Shown here: positions 1 to 5,617 of the stretch, in pieces
Position numbering within the stretch: position 1 is the first letter of the stretch
How the letters are laid out: every line of letters begins with the position of its first letter
Assembly (NCBI GenBank): GCA_038227745.1
Contig: JBBRPS010000576.1
Location: forward strand, 1 to 6,747
Origin: DASPXY01 sp038227745
GTDB lineage: Bacteria; Planctomycetota; Planctomycetia; Gemmatales; Gemmataceae
Direction: 5' to 3'
DNA length: 6,747 nucleotides
The notes under the pieces: model-generated
What the model saw: only the letters and a program-made list of their open reading frames with translations
Databases searched by the model: none
Told to the model about the DNA's origin: nothing
Program-made: the position numbers and the translations under genes

Positions 1-964
1 ACAGACCGCGTTCGCGCGGCGACAGGCCGCCGTCACGCCGCGGGGCGTTCAGCGCCAGGCCGACCCACGGCACCGCGCTGGGCAGGCCGGCCCCGGGCGC
101 CGCGGCGAGGGCCGTGACACATTCCCGCTCGCTCTTCGGCGGTGGGTCCACCAGCCAGGCTGCGGGCACCTTGAACACCGTGAGCGGCGGCGCGGTGAGG
201 AAGAGCAGCACGAGCGGCAGCAGGGGAATCAGGGCCATGACGGGGTTGACCCGGAAGGCGTCCGGCGCGGGGGGTGCTGAGGACGGAGTACCCTCCCCTC
301 CGTTCGCCTCTTCGCGCACCGGCGCGGAGGCGCGCCGTGAGATCGCGCAGAATGCCGCGGTCGCCACGGCCAGGGCGAGCAGGTCCAACGGCAGAATGCG
401 CGCCACGCAGGCGGCCCCGGTCAGACCGGGCGACGGCACGCCCACCTTGCGGGCCGCCTTCTCGCTCTCCTCCACGATGGTGCGCAGCTCCGGCGCCCCC
501 GGATTGAGCAACTCGCCGCCGATCGACGAGCCGAGCAGCAGGGCGGCTCCGATGGTCAGCGGCGGAATGTGCGCCGCCCGCAGGATCGGGATGACGACGG
601 CCCCGAGCGTCACCGCCGTGCTCGTCTGGCTGACGACGGGGATGTTCACCAGGAAGCCGACCGCGACCGTGCCGGGGACGAGCAGGGCGCGGACGCGCTG
701 GATCGGTCGCATCAGCAGGTGGACGAGGTGCTGGTCGCAGCCGGTGTAGCGCAGAACGTAGGCGAAGCCCATCGCGGTACAGATCGGCACGACGAAGCGC
801 TCGTTGGAGAAGGTCGCGAGGAAGACGCGGACGACGGCCATCGGCTGTCCGGCGAGCGCCCCCAGGGCCAGAGCGGCGCCCAGCAGGGCGAGGCGCACGT
901 CGATGCGATGGTAGACGGCGAGGATCGCGAGAGCGATGATGAGTACGCCGAGGGCCAGCGTCAT
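1..964 (-). CDS. DcuC-like C4-dicarboxylate carrier, N-terminal 321 residues (cut by window edge)
   Basis: Predicted inner-membrane carrier of the DcuC family, whose members move C4-dicarboxylates such as fumarate and succinate. The frame is open from the ATG at 962-964 to the window edge, and the C-terminus is missing. A Shine-Dalgarno-like AGGGAG lies about six bases upstream. Hydrophobic segments run at about residues 2-18, 24-39, 57-71, 94-110, 116-130, 136-150, 188-208 and 241-259. The region at about 53-160 carries the family-like stretches VVPICTAMGFAYVLRYTGCD, GFLVNIPVVSQTSTAVTLG and LLLGSSIGGELLNPGAPEL. The last resembles the substrate and ion-binding loops of this transporter superfamily. 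A proline/glycine-rich loop follows at about 211-238. After residue 265 the sequence becomes polar (see findings). The gene is transcribed away from the nucleotidyltransferase gene. Family assignment is from recognised motifs; the substrate is not shown by the sequence. Confidence 0.75.
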   Translation of the reverse strand, partial: MTLALGVLIIALAILAVYHRIDVRLALLGAALALGALAGQPMAVVRVFLATFSNERFVVPICTAMGFAYVLRYTGCDQHLVHLLMRPIQRVRALLVPGTVAVGFLVNIPVVSQTSTAVTLGAVVIPILRAAHIPPLTIGAALLLGSSIGGELLNPGAPELRTIVEESEKAARKVGVPSPGLTGAACVARILPLDLLALAVATAAFCAISRRASAPVREEANGGEGTPSSAPPAPDAFRVNPVMALIPLLPLVLLFLTAPPLTVFKVPAAWLVDPPPKSERECVTALAAAPGAGLPSAVPWVGLALNAPRRDGGLSPRERGL

Positions 965-988
965 TGCGGACTCCCTGATAACTCCCCA

Positions 989-1015
989 CGGTCGGCGGGG
1001 GCGGGGCGCCGACCG
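989..1015. repeat. 9-bp perfect inverted repeat in the leader of the carrier gene
   Basis: CGGTCGGCG (989-997) and CGCCGACCG (1007-1015) are exact reverse complements separated by the G-rich nine-base spacer GGGGCGGGG. The element begins 25 bases upstream of the carrier ATG. It would lie in that gene's 5' leader as a hairpin, or act as a two-fold operator. There is no direct evidence for either role, and GC-rich DNA makes chance palindromes more likely. Confidence 0.4.
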
Positions 1016-1036
1016 CCGTCACTGTTGTATCGGCTT

Positions 1037-1053
1037 TCCCCGTCGCGAGGGGA
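1037..1053. repeat. Short hairpin in the divergent intergenic region
   Basis: TCCCC (1037-1041) and GGGGA (1049-1053) flank the seven-base loop GTCGCGA. The stem is only five base pairs and has no T-tract. It lies between two divergent genes, so it is unlikely to be a terminator. It is recorded as visible structure only. Confidence 0.2.
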
Positions 1054-1130
1054 GCGGTGCCTTCGAGAAATCCGTGGCCATCCTGACCGATTCGTGTCAT
1101 CCGCGTTCTCTCCTGGCGCCCGAACCCCGC

Positions 1131-1159
1131 TTGCTGTCGTTCTGGTTCTCGACTAGGCT
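1131..1159 (+). promoter_or_regulatory. Weak sigma70-like promoter candidate for the nucleotidyltransferase gene
   Basis: TTGCTG (1131-1136) and TAGGCT (1154-1159) are separated by 17 bases, the ideal spacing, and end 21 bases before the ATG at 1181. Each box matches only three of six consensus positions. The call rests mainly on spacing and location, so it is weak. Confidence 0.22.
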
Positions 1160-1180
1160 GGTGGGAAAGGGAGTCAGGAA

Positions 1181-1780
1181 ATGACTGCGACCGCCGCCGT
1201 CCAAACGCCGAACCTTCTGGAGCGCTACGCCATGGCCGTCGAACGGGTCACGGAGCGCCTGCAGCGCATCACCGCGGCCCTCGAAGGCGCCGCGGTCCCG
1301 TACGCCCTCGTCGGCGGCCAGGCCGTGGCCGTCTGGGTCGCGACCAAGGACCCCGCCGCGGTCCGCACCACCAAGGACGTCGACATCCTCCTGCGCCGCG
1401 AGGATCTCCCCCAGGCCCGCGCCGCCGCCCTGGGCGCCGGGCTGGAGTACTTCGAGTTCGTCGGTGTCGGCATGCTCCTCGAGCGCGACGACCCGAACCC
1501 GCGGCACGGCGTCCACGTGCTCTGGGCAGGCGAGAAAGTACGACCCGATTGCGTTCTGCCCTCCCCACTGATCGACGAGCGCGAGGCCCTGGTGCCGGGT
1601 ATCCAAGTGGTTTCGCTCCGAGGACTGGTCCGGATGAAGCTGATGGCCAACCGCGATCGCGACCGCGCTCACCTGCGCGATAGGATCGACGTGGGCTTGA
1701 TCGATCGGACCTTCCTCGCCGACCTGCCGGCCGAGTTGGCCAACCGGCTCGATGTGCTGCTGACGGAAGCCGGCCGTTGA
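1181..1780 (+). CDS. Nucleotidyltransferase-fold protein, AbiEii/MNT-like
   Basis: A 199-residue protein with the core signature of the Pol-beta-type nucleotidyltransferase superfamily. Strand and glycine motif YALVGGQAVAVWV occupies residues 41-53 (Gly45-Gly46). The TTKDVDILL block at 63-71 supplies the two metal-binding acids Asp66 and Asp68. A downstream block LVRMKLMANRDRDRAHLRD (149-167) matches the KLxAxRxKDxxDL-type helix of AbiEii-like and related minimal nucleotidyltransferases. The position where the third acid is often found reads GVHVLW (110-115), with His112 instead of Asp. The family transfers a nucleotide to a protein, RNA or small molecule; the target here is unknown. The ATG at 1181 is preceded by AAAGGGAG at a good distance. 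A second in-frame ATG at 1232 (Met18) is possible but has no better site. There is no adjacent AbiEi-like or HEPN partner gene, so a toxin-antitoxin role is not supported. It is probably co-transcribed with the DUF1501 gene 26 bases downstream. Confidence 0.8.
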   Translation: MTATAAVQTPNLLERYAMAVERVTERLQRITAALEGAAVPYALVGGQAVAVWVATKDPAAVRTTKDVDILLRREDLPQARAAALGAGLEYFEFVGVGMLLERDDPNPRHGVHVLWAGEKVRPDCVLPSPLIDEREALVPGIQVVSLRGLVRMKLMANRDRDRAHLRDRIDVGLIDRTFLADLPAELANRLDVLLTEAGR

Positions 1781-1806
1781 CGAACCGCCACCGCGGGTGA
1801 ATCAGC

Positions 1807-3279
1807 ATGAATCCCTCCGACGAATATCAACACTTGTTGACCCGCCGCCACTTCTTCGGCCGCGCCGCTGGCATCGGCACCGCGGCGCTGGCGTCGCTGC
1901 TCAACCCCGACCTCTTCGCCCAGCCCGCTGCCGACCGCGCCGGCGGCCTGCCCGGCCTGCCCCACTTCCGCCCGCGCGCCAAACGGGTGATCTACCTGTT
2001 CCAGTCCGGTGCCCCGTCGCAGATGGACCTGTTCGATTACAAGCCGCGCCTGCGCGACCTGCGCGGCACGGACCTGCCCGACTCGATCCGCATGGGGCAG
2101 CGCCTGACGGGCATGACCGCGACGCAGGACAATTTCCCCGTCGCGCCGTCGCTGTTCCGCTTCGCCCGCCACGGCACCAGCGGCGCCTGGGTCAGCGAAC
2201 TGCTGCCGCACACCGCCCGCGTCGCCGACGACCTCTGCTTCGTCAAGTCGGTCTACACCGAGGCGATCAACCACGATCCGGCCATCACCTTCATCCAGAC
2301 GGGGGCGCAGCTCGCGGGCCGGCCGAGCATGGGCGCCTGGGTGAGTTACGGCCTGGGCAGCGAGAACCGCGACCTGCCCGCCTTCGTCGTGCTGGTGTCG
2401 ATCGGCACCGGCTCGCCCGCCGACCAGCCACTCTACGACCGCCTGTGGGGCAGCGGCTTCCTGCCGTCGCGCTACCAGGGCATCCGCTTCCGCTCCGGCG
2501 CCGACCCGGTCCTGTACCTGTCCAACCCTGCCGGCCTGGGCGCCGCCACGCGCCGCCGCATGCTCGACGACCTCGGCCGCCTGAACCGGCTGCGGCTGGA
2601 GGAGATCGGCGACCCGGAGATCGCGACGCGCATCGCGCAGTACGAGATGGCGTACCGCATGCAGACGAGCGTGCCCGAGCTGATGGACGTGTCGCGCGAG
2701 CCGCGGCGCATCTTCGAGCTGTACGGCCCGACCGCGCGCGTGCCGGGGACGTTCGCCGCAAACTGTCTGCTGGCGCGGCGGCTGGCGGAGCGCGGCGTGC
2801 GCTTCATCCAGCTTTACCACCGCGGCTGGGACCAGCACACGAACCTGCCGCGGCAGATCCGCGGCCAGTGCCGCGACACCGACCAGGCCTCGGCGGCCCT
2901 GCTCACCGACCTGAAGGCGCGCGGGCTGCTGGACGACACGCTGGTGATCTGGGGCGGCGAGTTCGGGCGGACGGTGTACTGCCAGGGGACGCTGACGCCG
3001 ACGAACTACGGCCGCGACCACCACCCGCGCTGCTTCACGGTCTGGCTGGCGGGCGGCGGCATCCGGGCGGGAATGACGCACGGCGAGACGGACGACTTCA
3101 GCTACAACGTGGTGCGCGACCCGGTCCACGTCCACGACCTGAACGCCACGATCCTGCACTGCCTCGGCGTCGATCACCGCCGGCTCACGTTCAAGTTCCA
3201 GGGCCGGCATCACCGCCTGACCGATGTCCACGGCAACGTCGTGCAGGAGATCCTGGCGTGTGCGAACGCCCCCGTTTAG
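1807..3279 (+). CDS. DUF1501 family protein with Tat-type leader
   Basis: A 490-residue member of the DUF1501 family (PF07394), which is greatly expanded in planctomycetes and belongs to the alkaline phosphatase/sulfatase-like fold. The biochemical role of the family is not established. The N-terminus has a twin-arginine motif, TRRHFFGRA (12-20), followed by a hydrophobic stretch at about 20-32 and FAQPA near 38-42, suggesting export by the Tat pathway. Family hallmarks are QSGAPSQMDLFD (66-77), WDQH (341-344), IWGGEFGRT (381-389), GRDHHP (402-407) and HVHDLNATIL (441-450). Their conserved Asp, Glu and His residues are the likely metal ligands. Length is normal for the family. A weak GGTGA-like site precedes the ATG. 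In planctomycetes such genes commonly follow a gene for a DUF1549/DUF1553 (PSD1) cytochrome-type protein. Here the upstream neighbour is the nucleotidyltransferase instead. Confidence 0.92.
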   Translation: MNPSDEYQHLLTRRHFFGRAAGIGTAALASLLNPDLFAQPAADRAGGLPGLPHFRPRAKRVIYLFQSGAPSQMDLFDYKPRLRDLRGTDLPDSIRMGQRLTGMTATQDNFPVAPSLFRFARHGTSGAWVSELLPHTARVADDLCFVKSVYTEAINHDPAITFIQTGAQLAGRPSMGAWVSYGLGSENRDLPAFVVLVSIGTGSPADQPLYDRLWGSGFLPSRYQGIRFRSGADPVLYLSNPAGLGAATRRRMLDDLGRLNRLRLEEIGDPEIATRIAQYEMAYRMQTSVPELMDVSREPRRIFELYGPTARVPGTFAANCLLARRLAERGVRFIQLYHRGWDQHTNLPRQIRGQCRDTDQASAALLTDLKARGLLDDTLVIWGGEFGRTVYCQGTLTPTNYGRDHHPRCFTVWLAGGGIRAGMTHGETDDFSYNVVRDPVHVHDLNATILHCLGVDHRRLTFKFQGRHHRLTDVHGNVVQEILACANAPV

Positions 3280-3305
3280 CCGCGGTTCTGCGGAACGAGG
3301 ATCTG

Positions 3306-3458
3306 GTGAGCACCCTGCAAATTCCGGAGGAGGAGATCGACGCCGTCGCCGCCGAGGAGCAGCACGAGCTGGAGCGGCTTGTCAGGATTGGAATCCTGAC
3401 CCACAGCCCAAACCGAAAGCCGAGGCCGTCCGTCACACCCCCCGCCGCCGAGCTATAA
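3306..3458 (+). CDS. Possible small protein, 50 residues, GTG start
   Basis: A short frame starting at GTG (3306-3308) and ending at TAA (3456-3458). GAGG lies five bases upstream of the GTG, a usable ribosome binding site. Third codon positions are strongly G/C, as in neighbouring genes, and the product is not the Arg/Gly/Pro-rich type typical of shadow frames here. It has an acidic amphipathic stretch (IPEEEIDAVAAEEQHELERL, residues 6-25) followed by a basic, proline-rich tail. I recognise no family. Residues 26-32 are encoded by the 20-bp palindrome at 3381-3400, and the stop codon overlaps the TATAAT box of the next gene. It could be a genuine small gene, a remnant of a larger one, or a chance frame. 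The same frame is open upstream through the DUF1501 gene, which lowers its statistical weight. Confidence 0.33.
   Translation: MSTLQIPEEEIDAVAAEEQHELERLVRIGILTHSPNRKPRPSVTPPAAEL
3381..3400. repeat. 20-bp near-perfect palindrome
   Basis: GTCAGGATTGGAATCCTGAC has two exactly complementary nine-base arms around a central GG. It ends 53 bases before the TATAAT box of the hydrolase promoter. The two-fold symmetry and near-zero spacer fit a dimeric regulator's operator, or a short dispersed palindrome. It is less GC-rich than its surroundings, which makes a chance palindrome less likely. Confidence 0.55.
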
Positions 3459-3459
3459 T
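3432..3459 (+). promoter_or_regulatory. Sigma70-type promoter for the alpha/beta hydrolase gene
   Basis: The -10 element TATAAT (3454-3459) is a perfect consensus match in DNA that is otherwise very GC-rich. A -35-like GTCACA (3432-3437, four of six matches to TTGACA) lies 16 bases upstream. Transcription would start near 3466, giving a leader of about 63 bases before the ATG at 3529. The -10 box overlaps the stop codon of the possible small gene. Confidence 0.6.
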
Positions 3460-3528
3460 GCAGATATACGCCCGCGTCCGGTCTACCGGCGGCCGGATGG
3501 AGAGAAGAGGCCATATCCGAGTGTCGGG

Positions 3529-4536
3529 ATGAAAACGCAACGCGAGCCCGTCCTGGACACCCATCCGGTGATCCACGGGCCGGACCCCATCGTGCTGGAA
3601 GGCCGACCGGGGTGGCGCTACTGGATCTATCACCCCTTCCCCTTCACGAGCAACGCCGAGGTGAACGAGCGCCTGTCGGGCTATCCCGTGGCGATCTTCC
3701 AGCCGCCGCGCCGCCCGCCCGCGCACACGCCCGTCCTCGTCGGCCTCCAGGGCATGGCGGTGCCGTACCAGTGGAACGAGTTCCTGGTGCCGACCCTGCT
3801 CGACATGGGGATTGCCTGCGTCCTGTTCGACACGCCGTGCGGCGGCGAGCGCAGCCTGGTGCGGCGCCACGACGGCGAGGTGCTGAACGAATTGCTGGCG
3901 TTCGCGGAGCGGCAGGTGCCGTTCACGATGGACGTCATCGTGGGCCTGTTCCGGTCGGTGGCCCGCGACTACGCGACGGTGCTGCGCCTGGCGGCGGAGC
4001 GGCACGGGCTGACCGACCCGCGGCTCGCGCTGTTCGGCGTCAGCCTCGGGACGCTGCTGTCGGCGTTCGCGTTCCTGCGCGACGGGATCGGCACGCGGTT
4101 GCTGGGCACCATCGGCCACGCCGACCTGCCGAAGTTCGCCCGCAGTTACGCGCCGTGGTTCCGGCCTCTGCTCGCGTGGCTGCCGGGGCGCCTGATCGAC
4201 CGCCTCACGGCGCACGTCGCCGGCCCGCGGATGAGCGTCGGCCTGTCCTTCTGCCGCGTGCTGCACGAGCTGACCAGCGGCAGCGGCCTGGCGCACGACA
4301 TCAACCCCATGACCCATCTCCACCCCGCCGGCGAACCGCGGCGCGTGCGCTTCCTGGTCGGCGACAAGGACCCGGTGGTGCGGACCGCGGACGCCATCGC
4401 CTGCGCCTGCCGTTTCGCCGACGGGGCGTGCTACGTCGTCCCCGGGCTCGACCACGGCGGCGACGGGTTCATGGACCACGCCCGCTACTTCGTGGCGACG
4501 CAGCTCGGCGACTGGAGCGGCGAACGGCCGGCGTGA
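3529..4536 (+). CDS. Alpha/beta hydrolase family protein
   Basis: A 335-residue predicted cytoplasmic serine hydrolase; no signal peptide or membrane segment is seen. The nucleophile elbow FGVSLGTLLSAF (169-180) gives the G-x-S-x-G motif with Ser172. VGDKDPVV (277-284) supplies the probable acid (Asp279 or Asp281). GLDHGGDGF (306-314) supplies the catalytic His309. VLVGLQGMAVPYQWNEF (69-85) followed by LLDMGIACVLFDTPCGGER (90-108) matches the strand, oxyanion-hole loop and following strand of the fold. The substrate cannot be told; esterase or peptidase-like activity on a small substrate is the usual expectation. The ATG at 3529 has no strong Shine-Dalgarno site at normal distance: GAGAAGAGG ends 18 bases upstream. 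The frame is open further upstream but offers no in-frame ATG nearby. The gene has its own promoter-like sequence. The last five codons and the stop lie inside the long inverted repeat 4518-4597. Confidence 0.82.
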   Translation: MKTQREPVLDTHPVIHGPDPIVLEGRPGWRYWIYHPFPFTSNAEVNERLSGYPVAIFQPPRRPPAHTPVLVGLQGMAVPYQWNEFLVPTLLDMGIACVLFDTPCGGERSLVRRHDGEVLNELLAFAERQVPFTMDVIVGLFRSVARDYATVLRLAAERHGLTDPRLALFGVSLGTLLSAFAFLRDGIGTRLLGTIGHADLPKFARSYAPWFRPLLAWLPGRLIDRLTAHVAGPRMSVGLSFCRVLHELTSGSGLAHDINPMTHLHPAGEPRRVRFLVGDKDPVVRTADAIACACRFADGACYVVPGLDHGGDGFMDHARYFVATQLGDWSGERPA

Positions 4537-4597
4537 GCCGGCTGGTACAGCAACAAGATGAGTGCAGGACCAGCCGGCTCACGCCGGCCGTTCGCCG
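4518..4597. repeat. 29-bp perfect inverted repeat, REPIN-like palindrome
   Basis: Positions 4518-4546 and 4569-4597 are exact reverse complements over 29 bases, separated by a 22-base spacer (4547-4568). Each arm also carries its own smaller inverted repeat: GCCGGC-GTGA-GCCGGC at 4527-4542 and GCCGGC-TCAC-GCCGGC at 4573-4588. The element can therefore form one long hairpin or two small ones. In RNA the left arm would have a GUGA (GNRA-type) tetraloop. This doublet-of-hairpins layout resembles REPINs, although no RAYT transposase gene is in the window. It overlaps the 3' end and stop codon of the hydrolase gene. It could serve as a transcript-end or processing hairpin, but there is no T-tract after it. 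Confidence 0.8.
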
Positions 4598-4638
4598 ACC
4601 ACGCTGCCGCTTCGCGCTGCGGCTTTCCGGGCGATTCT

Positions 4639-4644
4639 TATAAT
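4639..4644 (+). promoter_or_regulatory. panB: -10 box of the probable panB promoter
   Basis: A perfect TATAAT in GC-rich DNA, 78 bases before the panB ATG. No good -35 box is seen 16-18 bases upstream (the region reads GCTGCGG), so activity may depend on other contacts or an activator. Transcription would begin near 4651. It shares the pattern TATAATrCAG with the hydrolase promoter at 3454. Confidence 0.5.
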
Positions 4645-4710
4645 ACAGGGGGCGTGCCGGGCCTGGCTCAGGGATGGGTACCGGCCGCGGACCCGTCCTC
4701 TTCGCCCGAC

Positions 4711-4715
4711 AGGAG
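4711..4715 (+). promoter_or_regulatory. panB: Ribosome binding site that fixes the panB start
   Basis: AGGAG lies seven bases before the ATG at 4723, an ideal spacing. It decides between this start and the in-frame ATG at 4558, which lies in the spacer of the long inverted repeat and upstream of the probable promoter. Confidence 0.75.
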
Positions 4716-4722
4716 CGCGTCC

Positions 4723-5574
4723 ATGACCCCCGCCACTCTCCCGCAGGGCCACGCGAACGGCTCACCTTCGGCGGCCGCGCAGGCGGCCCACCCGGTGACC
4801 GTCCCCGACTTCCTCGCCGCCAAGGCGCGCGGCGTCCGCCTGACGATGCTCACCGCCTACGATTACACCATGGCGCGCCTGCTCGACGCGGCGGGGGTGG
4901 ACGGCGTCCTCGTCGGCGACTCGCTCGGCATGGTCGTGCAGGGCCACGACACCTCACTCGGCGTGACCCTGGACGAGGTGATCTACCACACGCGAATGGT
5001 GGCGCGCGGCATCCGCCGCAGCCTGCTCGTGGCCGACATGCCGTTCATGACGTACCAGGTCAGCCCGCAGCTGGCGCTGCAGAACGCGGGGCGGTTGGTC
5101 AAGGAGGCCGGCGCCCACGCCGTCAAACTGGAGGGCGGCGTCCGCAGCGCCGCCGCCATCGAGGCGATCACGGGGGCCGATATTCCGGTGATGGGGCACG
5201 TCGGCATGACGCCGCAGTCGGTGCGGCGCTTCGGCGGTTTCCGCGTGCAGCGCGACGAGGCGCGCCTGCTGGACGACGCCCTGGCGACGGAGCGGGCCGG
5301 TGCCTTCGCGCTGGTCGTGGAGTGCGTGCCGGCGCCGGTGGCGCAGAAGATCACCGCGTCGCTCAAGATCCCGACGATCGGCATCGGCGCGGGCGGCGGC
5401 TGCGACGGACAGATCCTGGTGACGCACGACATGCTCGGGCTGTTCGAGGACTTCCGGCCGCGCTTCGTCAAGCAGTACGCCGACATGGGTTCCTCTATCC
5501 GGCAGGCGGTCGGCGACTACTGCCGCGAGGTCCGCGAGGGCGCCTTTCCCGCGGCCGAGCACGGTTTCCGTTGA
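4723..5574 (+). CDS. panB: 3-methyl-2-oxobutanoate hydroxymethyltransferase (ketopantoate hydroxymethyltransferase)
   Basis: PanB transfers a hydroxymethyl group from 5,10-methylenetetrahydrofolate to 3-methyl-2-oxobutanoate to form ketopantoate, the first committed step of pantothenate and CoA synthesis, in the cytoplasm. The 283-residue product is slightly longer than typical family members (about 265), through an Ala/Pro-rich N-terminal tail of about 25 residues. Family blocks are LTMLTAYDYTMARLLDAAGV (40-59), VLVGDSLGMVVQGHDTSLGV (62-81), LLVADMPFMTY (101-111), AVKLEGG (133-139), IPVMGHVGMTPQSVRRFGGF (154-173), LVVECVP (197-203) and IPTIGIGAGGGCDGQILV (216-233). Asp66, Asp105 and Glu137 correspond to the Mg-binding acids of the family, and Glu200 to the catalytic glutamate. 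No panC, panD or panE lies next to it. The gene appears to be transcribed alone, and is convergent with the kinase gene downstream. Confidence 0.96.
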   Translation: MTPATLPQGHANGSPSAAAQAAHPVTVPDFLAAKARGVRLTMLTAYDYTMARLLDAAGVDGVLVGDSLGMVVQGHDTSLGVTLDEVIYHTRMVARGIRRSLLVADMPFMTYQVSPQLALQNAGRLVKEAGAHAVKLEGGVRSAAAIEAITGADIPVMGHVGMTPQSVRRFGGFRVQRDEARLLDDALATERAGAFALVVECVPAPVAQKITASLKIPTIGIGAGGGCDGQILVTHDMLGLFEDFRPRFVKQYADMGSSIRQAVGDYCREVREGAFPAAEHGFR

Positions 5575-5617
5575 CCGTCCCGTTCCGCTGCACGACCGAC
5601 CTCGGGCGAATCGCCTG

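Noticed and set aside
33..1100. Long minus-strand open frame overlapping the carrier gene
   Set aside because: The product is dominated by Arg, Ala, Gly and Pro with no domain pattern. The adjacent minus-strand frame from 964 encodes a clear membrane carrier, so this is a GC-rich shadow.
1181..1780. AbiE-type toxin-antitoxin or abortive infection system
   Set aside because: Only the nucleotidyltransferase-like protein is present. No antitoxin-like or HEPN gene lies next to it, and the neighbour is an exported DUF1501 protein.
3178..3188. Second partial copy of the long palindrome's arm (CCGGCTCACG) inside the DUF1501 gene
   Set aside because: Only about ten bases match, they are in codons explained by the protein, and such matches are expected by chance in this base composition.
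1669..3231. 520-codon minus-strand open frame antisense to the DUF1501 gene
   Set aside because: Low-complexity Ala/Arg/Val/Gln-rich composition and exact antisense position to a well-recognised DUF1501 protein. It arises from GC-biased third positions.
1797..3305. Long plus-strand frame overlapping DUF1501 in another phase
   Set aside because: Arg/Pro/Ala-rich and without motifs. Only its last 50 codons (3306-3458) look protein-like, and these are listed separately.
4518..4597. Canonical intrinsic terminator after the hydrolase gene
   Set aside because: The stem is strong but no T-rich tract follows, and the stem begins inside the coding sequence. A repeat element explains the symmetry and nested hairpins better.
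4558..4722. Upstream in-frame ATG as the panB start
   Set aside because: It lies in the spacer of the long inverted repeat, upstream of the TATAAT box, lacks family similarity, and would add 55 residues. The ATG at 4723 has AGGAG at ideal spacing.
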